64,000 nt of DNA. Source: Marchantia polymorpha subsp. ruderalis. Its lineage: Eukaryota > Streptophyta > Marchantiopsida > Marchantiales > Marchantiaceae. The stretch's first letter is position 1, and each line of letters starts with the position of its first letter. Below the pieces are notes generated by a model. It saw only the letters and a list, made by a program, of their open reading frames with translations. It was not told the origin of the DNA and made no database searches. The stretch spans positions 1,186,001-1,250,000 of the forward strand of contig AP031358.1 of NCBI GenBank assembly GCA_037833965.1, read 5' to 3'. Below, piece by piece: positions 12,101-25,039 of the stretch. A program made the position numbers and the translations under genes.

Positions 12101-14949
12101 TAAGCTGCTAACTTTCCCACGCCACAAGCAAGAAGACATTTGGAAATCATATGTATGGTTATTTGGCTTGAGGTGTTGTCCTTTCGGCTGCCTCTTGGCG
12201 CCTCGACGGGAATAGCAGGAAACGTGCGAGATAGAGCGGGGCTACACTCCCCCTCCTTTGAGCACCGCCTTGACCTCAGATCAGGAAAACCCCCCTCTGA
12301 GTTTAAGCATATCACTAAGAGGAGGAAAAGAAACTAACAAGGATTTCCCCAGTAGCGGCGAGCGAACCATGAGAAGCCCAGCTTGAAATAGCGTAATGTG
12401 ATGGTCATCAGCAAGATGTGATGACCCGGCTTTTTTGGCTTGTGGTGGTGAGCCACAAGGAAGGGTCTGTTGTTAAGTGTGGTAAACGCTGTACCCTTGA
12501 ATACGTCCTCTTAGAGCTCTCGGACCTCTCATCACTACGTATTACCCACCTCTTATATTTTATCTGCCTTTTTTTTAATCTCCAGAGTGTCCATCGAACA
12601 TAGTATTGCTCTAAGCGCAGCACATATACCATAATATCATAGTTGGGATCTTTCTGCTCTCACGTTTTGGTCTTGATGCATATCAGACCCGTGCTAACTT
12701 TTTACTTCACCTGTGTAACTGTGAATGTTCCTTACTTGTGATTGTCTTAAAGAAGGCTCACCATTTTTCTAAACATAAGAACGTGATAGTTTTATATATA
12801 AGTCCTGCCCTATTGACTTGAAAGTTCTCCATCTTGCCATTTGTTTGCGAAGCTACTGTGACAAGAAAACAACAATAGCACCATACATTGGCTACCCACG
12901 CATGGAGTCTATTGATCTTCTTCTCGTAGGTTTTATGCACGTCATTGGTCTTGGATTGTGTACTGATAAGAAACCCGTGAAGATGCTTCGGTAATTTCTC
13001 AAACAGACCGCGATTTTGTTAGAGGTTCAGTGTTGCTTGTCGTAGAGATCCAAAGGTCAAATTAGAACTGGTGATGACTAGCAAATGGATTCAGAAGTCT
13101 AGAGGATAGTAAAGAAGACATGCATCGTGTTGTCTCTCATCTGAAGATTCACGCACTGTCGAATTTGACTTCAACAGCACATTTACATTATGTTTCCAAT
13201 AGGAAATGAATATTATCGTTGAATATTTTTTCGGTTTTTTATTGTAGGTGCTTGATGGAGTACGTTCCAAATGTGCAGGATATTCTAAAAGCTCAGGTGT
13301 GATTTACAGTACTGGAAGTGAATTATATCTCGTTCCAGCATGAGTAGGCTATCAATTTTATTCGCAAATTGAGACTTGTGCTAGTGCCTTATGCATCTTT
13401 TGGAATACAGAGCCATTTTCATAGAAGTGTGTCTCATTGAAGTGTTTTTGTTGCTCTGTGTCTCTGGAAAATAGCCTTAACCACATAGTTCAAGCTGTAC
13501 ATTTCAACTATCGATAGCAGCCACTCGTTATGCGTCCTGTTTGTTTCCTTTTTTTTATCCATTTTTTCCGTCGTCTTTCAGTTCATGTTCTCTTACTTTT
13601 CACCTATCTTCGAACATCATCGTTTGGTCACTACATCGTGTACGTGCGTTTAAGACCTTTCTTCAAAGATTGGAAGTTCATGTGGAGTATTTCCAACATC
13701 TGTCAAGATCAAATGTTCTCATCTAGTGGTTATCACGTATGCAGGTCCGTGAGGCCATCACCTCAGTTGGCATGAGGAGAAGTTTCCTAGAAGCACTGGG
13801 ACCAGTTTTTGGCAGGCCTCTTGAGTTGGAAACGGTATGTATGACTCTTGATACGAAAAGTGATCTCATTTCTGCCTGCCTCGTATCGGCTTGAAGGTTG
13901 AGATAAGAGAAGCAAGACTTCTTGTGCAGGAGAGTGCGTCTACCAGATTCATATGCTTTATACTACCATACCATGTGACCAAGTTTTGGCTGTGTGTGCA
14001 ATGCCTAAGTTCTACATTTTGGCTCCATGTGCAGAACCTTTTTCGAAGAGTATCTATCATGGTTACGTCTGGACTATTCTGCTTCCTGGTAAGCAAAATA
14101 TCTGACGGTTTATTGGCAAATATATGTCTTCAAAGCGTTGAAAAGAGTAAAAAATACAAGTCATCATCATCAGCTGATTTTGCAATGAGCATTGGGACCT
14201 TTTGTTTACATGTTCGAGTAGTCTTGGAAGTACTGTTGATAATCTATGATCTGATGTAAATATCAGTAACCAACGTTATCACGATGCAGATTCACTTCTC
14301 GCTGCCAACTCAGTTTCCCAAACAACAGCCTACCCTCACGTTCCAAAGTTCTCAGGTAAAAGTTATAGATGAAAGCATATCGTATCTATGGTCTTGAATA
14401 CATAAAGCAGGCGGTGATGTGAATTTGTGGTTCAGATGACCCTGCCCTGAAGTTTTCTGTGGCAAAAAGATTACGCTTGCCCGATTACTAGTTTACAACT
14501 TCTTGTGAGAATAATGTAGGAAATGATGGTTTAGGATTTTTGTTGGTAGGTCTTGATGCAATGTCTTAAGTATATATAAACCCTTGGATCAAGGATCTCA
14601 AACCTGTTGAATTGATGAATATTCTCTTCGCAGTGGGACTAACATCATCCTACTGTTCGACAATGTGGGAACAGCATTTTGATGCGAGGGGGAGACCGAT
14701 CATGTCTCGACCTTACACTGAATACCCTTGGAGTCCTCGATGGGAGCCTAGTCATATGGCCCAACGCATATTGTACGTGAGCTCTTCGTGTGAGTTTTTG
14801 ATCGAGATTATTGTGTTTCGGCCTCCAGCCCACTTTTCTCTTATATTTACGCACCTCTTTTTATCTTCGATCTGCGCAGCGAGTTTGCCCTTGATGAGTG
14901 CGATAAGTTCAAAAAATACTGCAATGATATACTTCAACAACACCGTTGA
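9166..14949 (+). CDS. BRE: BRE/BRCC45 (BABAM2) homologue, BRISC and BRCA1-A complex subunit
   Basis: BRE/BRCC45 is a double-UEV scaffold of the K63-specific deubiquitinase complexes BRISC and BRCA1-A; plant homologues act in DNA repair. Twelve exons splice in frame to about 388 residues, close to the usual plant length: 9166-9255, 9530-9617, 10066-10267, 10412-10502, 10962-11096, 11312-11445, 13248-13296, 13745-13834, 14035-14088, 14290-14355, 14675-14772, 14880-14949. Recognisable blocks are LEYLRTYSPVPI, DRFTACIPCCLDHIKWDVVY, PPDVVFGADDQDF, QRKRVEFVEDPRVRFEI, EEVQFAIPLDID, VEDVKLPTWADRM, FGRPLE, LPTQFPKQQP, YPWSPRWEPSHMAQRIFEF and the end ECDKFKKYC. The order and spacing match Arabidopsis BRE throughout. 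The start ATG gives the short N-terminus usual for the family. Intron 6 (11446-13247) is unusually long and contains an rRNA fragment. An open, splice-bordered segment at 10730-10821 was left out because including it breaks the frame. Confidence 0.92.
11975..12440 (+). repeat. Three degenerate copies of a 35-40 bp repeat around the rRNA fragment
   Basis: Three related blocks begin at 11975, 12069 and 12405. The second and third share the pattern TCATCAGCA-TGTG-TGAC-CGG-TT-TTT, each about 36 bases, and the first is a more diverged copy. Two lie before and one directly after the 26S-like fragment, so the fragment is bracketed by direct repeats. They may be the edges of a composite inserted element. 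Confidence 0.5.
12262..12391 (+). pseudogene. Decayed 5' fragment of nuclear 26S/28S rRNA
   Basis: About 120 bases match the start of eukaryotic large-subunit rRNA in order: TGACCTCAGATCAGG, CTGAGTTTAAGCATATCA, then GGAGGAAAAGAAACTAACAA, the AGTAGCGGCGAGCGAAC core and AGAAGCCCAGCTTGAAAT. Several substitutions and small indels separate it from a functional 26S 5' end, for example in the segment after GATCAGG that is normally ACTACCCG. It is too short and too diverged to be functional and lies inside BRE intron 6. It is a relic copy of rDNA or of an rRNA-derived mobile element. Confidence 0.85.
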
Positions 14950-17900
14950 AGTACTGAGGTGCGAGCTGGAGTTTTTAGCACTGACGGGGAGCTGATATTC
15001 CGACCAGAATTGAAGTCGAGAGGGGAAATTCATTCATCCTGGATGTCCTTCAGAGGACCGGAAAGGTAGTGATACGTCCTGCATGCATGGCTCCGTGAGC
15101 GGAGGATGGTGAGCATAATGGTTCCGAAGACCATGCTTTGTAAGTAAAAATTTGTACGTTAGGTTAAGCAGATTCTTGGGCACCCGTCCTTACTATGTAG
15201 GGGGAACTAAAGCTGTATTGCCGTCGTCTCTTACTTCGCATTGTAAAGCTATCAGCGGACGGCGTGCTTCCGAAGCACATTCTTTTATCTCTTTATATGC
15301 AACTTATGCTGGATTGATGGTCGACATTCTGGACCTTTTATTCAACCCCTCATGGTTCTGTTTCATGACCCTAGCTGATTTCACTCCTCATATTTTAGGT
15401 CAGTTCTGTGAGCTTGTCTTTAGAACAGGCAGAGCCCATTGGCGTCTCGAGTAAGCCATTTCCATCTCGAACATATTTCTGAAAAGAAAACCTCATAAGT
15501 TTGAAATGTCATGCCAACCACATTTGTAATACAGAAAATGAGCTTTTGCAAATCATGCAAAATTGTGTATTTTGAGAAGTTTCTGAGACATTGTATTGTG
15601 CTGCCTTTGGTGTCTTTCTGCGACTGTCAGTTCTCCAGTCATACAGTTTTTTATGGGAATGTTCCTCATTGGGCCAGTTTAAGACATTTCGATTGCACTT
15701 CACCCACGCCCAACGAAATGTCTTATTGTCCTGTATTACTTCTGCAAACAACTATTTACAAAGCTCATCGCGTTGCAAATGCCTCATGCGTCCAACATTC
15801 AGACAAACTTGCTCATGAGCATGACAATGGTCGCATTCTGTACTGCTTACCCAGTTTTTCAAACACTGTTATCAAATTGGATAAGTTTGCCAGCCCCCGA
15901 GTTCGGAAAAAGGCAACACGATGGAGTGGATTGCTTGGAGAACAGGCGAGCAAGCTCGGAGAACATTCCTAGTGCACGCTCTACAGACTCTGTCTCGTGT
16001 CAGCCGACTACGCCATGAATGGCGAGCACAGAACGGACAACAGAGATTGTATGGTCTACACTTCACGTTTCTTAGCCTACAACTATCGCATGGATGTCCG
16101 GAATCAGTTCGCCTTCACTTGTCGTGTCTCATTCACGTGCATTCGATCCCTCTTTGTCAGAAGTATCCCTTAGGCGACACCGTCATGTGCCAAATGTGGA
16201 CAAGCACACTTCATAATCACAAGGTATTTTTTGCGTGATTCTCCTCCACCCTACTACACATCGCCACGTTGTTCTCTCAGTGGCCCATTTCGCAGTGTCA
16301 TGATCGCAAGATCAAAACCGGATGATTGAGTGCCTCTCCTGCATCTTATGTGGGGTCATTGGCGCAGTAGCATGTAATGAACTTAACTGAAAAGAGGTGG
16401 ACTGGACTGAATTGAACTCAACGGAACATTGGTGGAAAGACGTCCGTTGTTTGATCCTAAAGGGAGCAGAGAGTAGCTCTCACTTTCTGATTGAGAGTGA
16501 GAGTGAAGGCAAGAAAGCGGAGGTTTTGATGGATCTGCGAGAGCAATGGAGTGCCCCAGGCAGCCAGCCTCCGTAGAACTGGGTGCTTGACATCTTTCCA
16601 ACATCCAAAGGGTGCGCCTACTTTGGGCTGTCCACGTGGCCACGAGCCCCAGCCACACGCAAAGTGCGCATTTTTTATGCATGAACTTTGGCTCCATCCA
16701 CGAAGTGTTCATAGAGTGGACAGAAGCCGCCGTTGTGCTCGAGCCACAGCCACATTGCTCTCAGCATCTGGATTTATTGACCGTCTGAACTGGAGCAATA
16801 TCAGCAGCCTCAATAAAATTTCTCGAAAACTGATATTCTTTCACAACCCAACGAGTTCAACGTGGAAAAAGAGGATTACAGGGACCCCTTGCTGTTCACC
16901 CTTATCTGTTTTTGCCAAGAAGATAAGTCGTTAGGGTCAAATCCCGGGCTTGAAGTCGGTCAGACATATTTTCGATTGTGGTGCTATTGGGGCCTAGCTC
17001 ATGCTACCCGTTTGGTTTCCCTGTACGGCTTGATGGGGGTTGTCCCATCCTTTTTGCTGTATTACCCGGTGTCCCGTACAAAAAGAGAAACCTTTCCTGC
17101 ATTTTGACGTCCTCTAGTGATTACATTGACCACATGATTGTGAATGCCCTGACTTTTACCACCAGTCTTGGGAGGAAAACTTCGTAGTGCTATGATAGCA
17201 GTCTCTAACTTGTAGTCAATGGAGGGAAATCAGCTTCTACATACATTTGTTGAAGACAGTGGAAAGTAGGTACCATAAAGTCCATCCCACATCATTGTTA
17301 AAGGTAAGTGTGCAATTCTCTCATCAACTTCAGAATCAAGTACTGAGGAACCCACTTAAGGGTTTAGTTAAGGGTTTAGGGGTACACAACCTGTCTCGTG
17401 TCTGTTCCAGTCTCGAAGACAACTAAAATTTAACCTAGTTTTCTTTCATTGAGCTAATGTTAAGAAAACGATTAGCATGTGGTCAAGAACATAAACTTCT
17501 GTCTAACAAGGCTGATCAACAAAACTACAAGGCGGTGGTTCTGTTTCTAGTTCATTGACTCGGGAGGGGAAGTCGTGATGGCCCATGTGATGGAGAGAAT
17601 ATAATCACGAGCAGAGGAAGAAATCAGCCACTAAACTTGATGGTAATGCTGAGTCATGTACGGTTTGTCGAAGGCGTAGATTACCTGAACTTGACGCTTG
17701 CAGGTTCTTGAGATTCCGGAGCAAGGAGTTGCAATATTCTGACAGCTGAAGACAGCACCAATCCCATCCAAATGCAGATGTTCCTGCTGATGATACGAAA
17801 AGAACAAACCGCTCGGTCCGCGGCGCTACAGTTTCGTACGAGTAAGACTTCCAGACAAGACCACGCACATTCAGACGAAATGAAAAGAAATGATAGGAGA

Positions 17901-18400
17901 GCTGAGGATATAACGATTACACATCACTCGGGTTCTGTTCACATGGTGGTTCTCACTGATTGATTGAAGGATGTCGTGGCTGTCCAGGCCGTGTTTCAGT
18001 TCATTATATAAAAGTGTTGGAAGAGATGACTGTGCACCCATTCATTCATGCACCCCCCCCCCCCCCCCCGAAGGACATGAGCATTCACTGCGCTCATCTC
18101 GCAGCACATACTTTCAAGTGCCATCCATCATTCTCCTCATTCGGTGAAATGAGATGTGGTCCTCTCTATCACCACAACTTGATTTCCATCCTCCTACTAA
18201 ATAATATGGCGGCATGATGCGTTTGTTAAACACATCAATGTCTTTAACATTTTCCCCGCATGCACGAAAAATAGCACGGATGTGCATCGATCCGATACTC
18301 GTCACAAGATAACAAGAGACTATATTCTGCCCTCAGAAGTTGATTGTTGGGATTGATGTCGCTGGGCCTGCAAGGATTATCGCATGTGTAAGTGAAAAAA
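14950..18400. other. Intergenic, no gene recognised
   Basis: No reading frame here resembles a known family, and splice-like continuity was not found. At 17357-17386 two near-copies of the plant telomere unit (AGGGTTTAG) occur, and at about 18052-18069 there is a pure run of 18-19 cytosines. The BRE 3' UTR should occupy the first few hundred bases. Confidence 0.45.
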
Positions 18401-18410
18401 ATCGAGGACG

Positions 18411-18765
18411 CGAGATTTGGCACGAGTGCTTTGGAACAGGAAGACTGACTAGATTATTGGGAAAGATCAGAAACAGATGGGATGGATGAGGTCTAACTGT
18501 GCCGTGCTCTGGGGAGATCTGACTATGGAAACAGCTGTACGTGAAATCCTCAGAGAAAGATAAAGAAAGAAGCGTGAGGCGAAGGCGAAGGGCGTTAGAT
18601 GAGGCACGAATGCTCCGGAGCAGGAAGACTGACTAGATTAAGGGAAAGATCAGAAGCAGATGTGATGGATGGGGTCCAATGGGGCCGTGTGCTCAGGAGA
18701 TCATAATGCACCAACAGCTGTAGGTGAAAGTCTCAAATAAAGGTAAAGAAAGAAGCGTAAGGGAA
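18411..18765. repeat. Tandem duplication, period about 184 bp
   Basis: Two adjacent copies run from about 18411-18594 and 18595-18765. Shared landmarks are CACGA(G/A)TGCT, CAGGAAGACTGACTAGATTA, GGGAAAGATCAGAA-CAGATG, CAGCTGTA-GTGAAA and AAAGAAAGAAGCGT. The copies are roughly 80 per cent alike, so the duplication is not recent. Neither copy encodes a recognisable protein. Confidence 0.75.
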
Positions 18766-19713
18766 AGTGGGGAGGGAGGCGATTTGAACAATCAGACCTT
18801 GCAGATGGAAATCTGTAAGTGACACAGCAAATGTCAATGGGCGGAAAAACATCCTTAACCTTATACTTCTGGGATTATAATGTAATATAATCTACTCTCT
18901 GAAAAGCAATCATGATGTCTCTCCAGGCGACTTAAATAGAACATTTCAAGCTTTATCTATTAAAAGGCATAGCCTCACACACGTCAACCGACTGTCGTCG
19001 CGTTCACTTGCAAACCGGCCAGTTACTTGAAGCAAGGCCCTGCACGACAGCACGAGCCCTTTCGTCATCATCAATTGACACGAAGGCAAATTTGAGCTTG
19101 TTAAGCATATTTTAATCCAGATATCAGACACCGGTCTTCTGCTTTTGTGCTAAGAGTCTGAGGCCAGCTGCTTGTCATGCTTACAGCATTACCGTCTCGT
19201 CAACGTTGTTCATTCTCGCTCTCCCAATTACTGCCATCGTCCTTCGTTCATGTTACCTATGAGATCTCTCGGTTCATGATGTCCTTGATGTCGTGGAGAG
19301 CGAACTGCTAATGAGACGGATTCGGTGAATGTCATGGGCTGGACCAGGGTCGAGATCGTACCCTCGTGAGGAGAAGGAACGAAGCAAGGAATCGTGAGCC
19401 AGTGCCACAGAAGTAGAAGGGTTGTGCTAGTGACAACCGTGTGCAAAAAGCTGGCAGGCTGTATTTATGATGTCAGTGCCCGCCAAACATTCAAAATGAT
19501 CATTCAGAGCAACGCCGGATTCCAATTTGCCGACGCATATCTTTATTACTTGACCCCGCTCCTTTTTTCATTTGCCGATGCATATCTAACTCAAATATTG
19601 GGGATTCCATAGAGTGGTCGGTCTCCTGGACCACAGACCTGGCTCTGGTCCGTTCTGAGCTCGGAGCTCAGGCTGCTGGGCCAAGAAGGGAATCCATCCG
19701 CAGCCCATTAAAG

Positions 19714-19944
19714 CTAGATACGAACATTCATTGGCAAGCAGGGCGAGCTAGCTCTGGAGTCTTGGTACTTTTCTCCCTGATTCTGCCGTCTCCATCCACT
19801 CACACGCCACCAAATGTTTTCCCTGGCAGGTTTCGGCGGAGCGAACCCGTCATACCAACTCTTGTAGTCTATGTAACCCAGATCACCCATGACCGGCCCT
19901 GACTTTGATCTTACCATAGATTCGATGTCGCGAGCAGTTATCAT
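19714..19944 (-). CDS. Unidentified short reading frame, possible exon
   Basis: A 76-codon minus-strand frame starts with an ATG at 19944. Its first 47 residues have balanced, protein-like composition (GPVMGDLGYIDYKSWYDGF, then PPKPARENIWWR). A good donor (GT-GTGAGT) follows WWR, so this could be a first exon rather than a complete gene. A second protein-like minus-strand stretch (KFAFVSIDDDERARAVVQGL) lies near 19010-19110 and might be a later exon of the same gene, but the joining sequence could not be resolved. I do not recognise the family. Confidence 0.25.
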   Translation of the reverse strand: MITARDIESMVRSKSGPVMGDLGYIDYKSWYDGFAPPKPARENIWWRVSGWRRQNQGEKYQDSRASSPCLPMNVRI

Positions 19945-20559
19945 TCTTCCAGAAAATAAAATCGAATAGGTGTTTCACGAAATATAGGACGAGAAGAGCA
20001 AACATCATGACTTGTCAAAAAAACTCAATAGATTCCCGTAATGTTAAGTTTTTAATCAGCTTACCATACCTCTTCGTTCTTACCTTTCAATGGTCCTTTC
20101 AATTGTGTTTTCAATTTCAATCCTCAATTTCTCTCTTCAAACTGTCAACAAATTTCCATAAGGAGAAGTATATGGAAATCCAAACACTGTTCGTGGAAAA
20201 TAAATATTTTAGGAATGAAAGTTGAATGGAAGTCGTTTGGTGAAACATATAAAGTAGCTGGCATGTTGTTTTCTCGCTGAATACAAAATTTTCCCATGAA
20301 AACTATTGGTCGATGAGAAGTAACAAGTTGAGGAAAAAAACAGCTCAACTATTAAAAAAATATGGCTTTTGTTGCTCCATAAGGTGAAAAGACAGGAACA
20401 CAAATTTCTCTCACCCCTCCGCGCGAACTTCAATATCACCACTTCTAACCTCCACATTGAGAAATGCTTTGCGGTTTTCATAACTAACCCTATCCAGCCT
20501 GCATCTCGGGTTCATCAGCGTCCAAAAACAAACCAACCCTTTCCAGGAATTTGATCAAA

Positions 20560-21300
20560 ACTCCGCATCTTCTCGCACCATGCGAGAGATTCCCTGCCAA
20601 TGGGAGAGGATGGAATTTACGACATGGGACTTGGGGACTGTCAAACCATCGACCAAAAACTCTCCGACGGGTCACAGAATCGCCGTCTACGCATTCTTTA
20701 TTGCGCGAGAGAGCGGAGGTGTGATTGCGAAGATTCTGCCGAGAAGACACTGGACGGCAAGTGCTGTGATGTTGGGGCGAGGCTCACGTCCACTCACCGT
20801 GGCTTCAGATTTGCATCATGCTGATTCGCTCGAGAACGGTTTGCTCCCCAATCACATCGCACGAATTGTGGAGAAGATCTGCCGACCCGCATCGCGCACC
20901 GATTCCCACTCGCGCCGCTGCCCGCGTGCCCCGCCCATGTGCTCCGATTCGGCCCGAGGTGTCGAGCGCAAGATAAACCTCTCAAACCCTTTCGGCGGCA
21001 CTTTCAGCCACTCAATGCTCGACCCCGGACATGCGGTTGACTCCTGCCGTGCAGCAGTCGGTCAGTCGGTCAGCGTCTCCCTGCGACGCGCGCTCCCACC
21101 GTGCCGTCGGTCTCCTGCGCCGCGACGGAATGTTCGAGGTGTGCTCCGCTTCCGGCGACCTCCGTCCACAAGGATGTTTCTCGCCGGATCGGCAGGGTTT
21201 CGCCCATCTCGCCGGCAGGCTGCTTTGACGAGGCGTAAACTTCCCGGCAGCTTTTGCTTGAGAATGACAATGCGGCTGAAGTGACTTGTTAGGACAGGTT
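20560..21300. other. Isolated GC-rich island with overlapping frames
   Basis: A GC-rich patch of about 700 bases stands between AT-leaning sequences. It carries a 234-codon plus-strand frame and several minus-strand frames, all rich in Arg, Ser and Pro and unlike any family I know. The composition explains the long frames. It may be the 5' end or promoter of an unrecognised transcript, or a relic. Confidence 0.35.
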
Positions 21301-21399
21301 TGGTGTTCATCGTTACCTACTCTATCGGTTCTCTGCATCTACCGACTGCGTGAGGATTACTGTACTTTGTCGATTTCTCTTCCACGTGTATATTATGTA

Positions 21400-24330
21400 A
21401 CTCAAATGTAATCATGTATTTGAATATAGATATAGTTATTATACCATTTTATCTTTTTTTTATTCAATTTTGAGGAATAATGCTGATGAAGTCAAAGAAG
21501 TTTACTTATAACCATTTAATTCTATTTGAATCATATATGAATTCATATCCATTTCCACTTACTTGTACATATACATTATATGATGATAACATATTTCTGT
21601 CCAAGACAAGCTTGAATTTCTTTCTAGTCAATTTCGAAGATGATTTGAAACCCGTTCACTTTGATTATGCGATAACACATTATCTGGTCCTTGCGAAATT
21701 GTAAGTGTCAACTGTACATGTTATAATTCAAACTCATAAAATTGTTGATTTAGATTCAAACTATAATATTTTGTGATTTTATTTTTTATTTTGCAAACTA
21801 AGCTGTGTACAGTAAGCGGACTGAAAGCAAACATCATGCGCATCTGAGATAAGGATGGCAGGTGATTGAGAGCTCATGTCATTCTTGTGATACCAGAAGA
21901 TTTGGTCCAGCACAAACCTCATTAATCGTTGAAAGTGTGTATTTTGAAGAAAACTAACTTCATATCTTTCATAAGTCTACGTAGATTTACTACGCCTATG
22001 ATTACAAGAGTTGTATCAACGTATCTTTACTTTTCAGTATAAAATGAACTAACAATTGTAAGGATTTAAAACTAAAAAACTCCTGTTTGGAATATTATTT
22101 ACGTTTGAATCCAAAATGGTTATTTTATACATAGCTATATGAAAGAGACCGATAAAAGAAAACTGTGAACGATAATTGCGAAATATATTGGTTTGCAAAA
22201 GGGATACCAATGAATAACTTTATTTCACACATCATATCTTGGAGTACTCGAATTTGGTTCGAAATTGAAATTATTATTTTCCTTGTCAAAATATACGTAT
22301 TAAGATCAAAATAACTGATGTTAGAATGGGAGGCGTAACCATTCTAAGCAGGCAGATCTCTTGGATTATAAAACACTGGATTCAAAGAGAATGTGCTAAC
22401 TGCATTTTAATAGACGCCAATTTACATATAATGGTATCTTTGTACATGCACTACATTTCAAAATTTAAACCCTCATGCTTTAAAAAAATATAGCAAGAAC
22501 TTCAGTGTAAGTTTTTGTAATTTTATTATATTTGCAGAGTATATCTTCTTACCGTCTACACTATGAAGACATTGAAACAAAAAGATAAAAAGGTTCAAGT
22601 ACGGTAATAGTAACCTTGCAAACGCACACATGTGATGATTACTTTATATTCTAAAATTAAAGTGTCAGCATTGTTGGTCTCATATATATCCGATTCACCT
22701 AAACATTTGGCGTCACGCATATTGACATGATGAGACATATTTCTTATACATAAATAGATATAACAATGCTGGAAGTGTTGTTTAACTCTGCCGTACGATA
22801 CATACCCATATTTGATTTAAATAGAATGAATTCAATTGAATTAGCAATAATCTTATAAAACATGAAATCTTTCTCATTGGGAGGTTAAATCATAATACAA
22901 ACTTATATAAAAAGATAAAATAAAGAATTCAAGATTCATAAAATTTAATAATTTATATTAATTTATATTAATAATAATTTTATTTCTTGAATAATATAAT
23001 ATGTATTCAATTGCACTAAATTTAATTTAAAATATAATTTTCAAGATAAATTATTTTTTTCAAAACCAACCTAATCATAGATGGATCTTCTTACTTTTGT
23101 ATGACTTCATTTTTTTGTATTGAAAATATTTAAACATGTGAAATTACCAATAAATTGTTTTCAATATGGTATTTTTAAATTTTAGAGAGAGATTAAAATT
23201 TAGCGCGAATTTAATATCAATATTATAAATTTTAAAGTGTACAAAAATTCATAAATTTTGTAGGATCATAAATGAATATAATGTAAATCACCAAAAAATG
23301 TATTATAGTTTTATATCAAACGAAATTATCAACATGTGAAATTCTGTCTATAAAACAAAATATTTGTTGAATGCTATTCTGAGATTGAATTAGAATGAAT
23401 AAACAGTATATGAATAATGTAGTCTATGTTTTAGTATAGATTGATTAGTACTTGATGCTAATTATTGTTTATTTTAAATTCAGTAATTATTGTATCATTA
23501 TATATATCATATATCTTATTAAATACTCATATGCTTTTAGTGCACTTATTTATATTTAATTTCTGATTATTTCAGTAATGGATCCACACTTTATCACATC
23601 AATTAAATATAAATGTACGACACAAATAAAGAACACAATGAGATTTTATTCTGTTAGATTTAAATGATACTTGATGAAATTTCGAAAATCAGTAATAAAA
23701 TTTATTTTAAATTATATTATAGAAATTGTGAAAATATATATAATATTTAATAATAAATTCACTTATATTTTTAAATTTTGTATTACAATAATTTTTTATA
23801 TAAATACATGATGCATATATTTTTTAAAAATTAAGTTGCAATAATTTAATGTAAGAATCAGACTGATCAGGCTCATTTTTGGGGTATGTTTATTGAGCCA
23901 GAAAATCTTGATGTGACCAAATTTTGTTCTCAAGTTCTAGATCATTTAAACTTATATCTTGAAATGTGAAATATGTGAAGATTTTATTTGAATTTCACAT
24001 TACTTGTAACATAAAAGTTATTCAGTTTGAACGGTTTTCCATGATGAAGTGGTTCACAAGAGCCAAGGCGTGGCCCCTATTTTTGTAGAGAAGAGGTTGT
24101 TTTTGTTAATGTGGTGTTTTTAGTAAATTGAATACTTCACATGGAATTGTTTTGAATGATAACCTAGTAGTGGAGTGCTGATTTTCACAATTATCAGCTC
24201 TTTGTTCATTATCTTCCACCAGGAGACGTTACTAACTTAGGAGAAATGGACAAAAGGTGTATCAATTTGTATACTCATTGAAATGTACGTGAAGAAATGG
24301 AGATTTCATCTCGTGTTGTAATGGCACTAA
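21400..24330. other. AT-rich gene desert
   Basis: About 2.9 kb of strongly AT-rich sequence has no reading frame over about 75 codons, no clear repeat unit and no recognisable transposon motif. It probably consists of heavily decayed repeats, but the sequence itself does not show which. Confidence 0.55.
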
Positions 24331-25039
24331 ATGCAGGAGGGAGGGGAGGTACATCAAGAAACTGAATGAACACCACCCTCGAGTAAACCTGTGTTTCCTA
24401 CAGAGTTGAAAATGCGTCTGAAAAAGCCAAGAATCTTCTTTGGAAATTCCAGAATAACATCCGATTGTAGTATGTAAAACACCTCAGATATGGAACTACG
24501 CTGATGTGTCATCAGAAAAATTGCAAGAAAAAAAGAAGAAGAAGACAGAATGGAGATGGTTGGTGCGTCTAATAGCTTCACTAGCAAAGGGAGGATAGTT
24601 AGAATACAACCGCCACGGAAAACAATAAAATATTGGCAAAAAGCGAAGGTTTGAACCTCAAAACCACCTTTAAAAGCAAGAAGATATCCCGAATATGATC
24701 TTACGGCTGTAAGCAATTGCGAAAGAGCGATGTATATTCGCTCGGTCATGTAAAAAGACATCCCCCGGTTCCTCTTTAACCGAACAAAAAAGAGACAAAT
24801 CGGATCAAAATCCCCAGTTTCACAAACGCACGCTAGATACACTCCTCGGTACAAAACCCATGTAAAGTAAACATTACACTCCGATTAAAATCTTCAATAA
24901 TGAATACAATTGTTCGCACCCGGACCACGAAAAATATAAACCTCATAAACTGCACGAAAAAAAGCCGGAAAAAATATGAACCACAATGTAGAAATTTCCA
25001 ATCTGCAACCTCGCGATGACACCGTAAATACGAAAATGC

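Noticed and set aside
17357-17386. Telomere-like AGGGTTTAG units
   Set aside because: Only two imperfect units; too few for an interstitial telomere array.
18050-18072. Run of 18-19 cytosines, and a guanine run at 38007-38023
   Set aside because: Simple homopolymers, prone to sequencing and assembly error; no feature assigned.
20580-21284. 234-codon plus-strand frame
   Set aside because: Open on both strands because of high GC; Arg/Ser/Pro-rich and unlike any known protein. Kept only as a GC-rich island.
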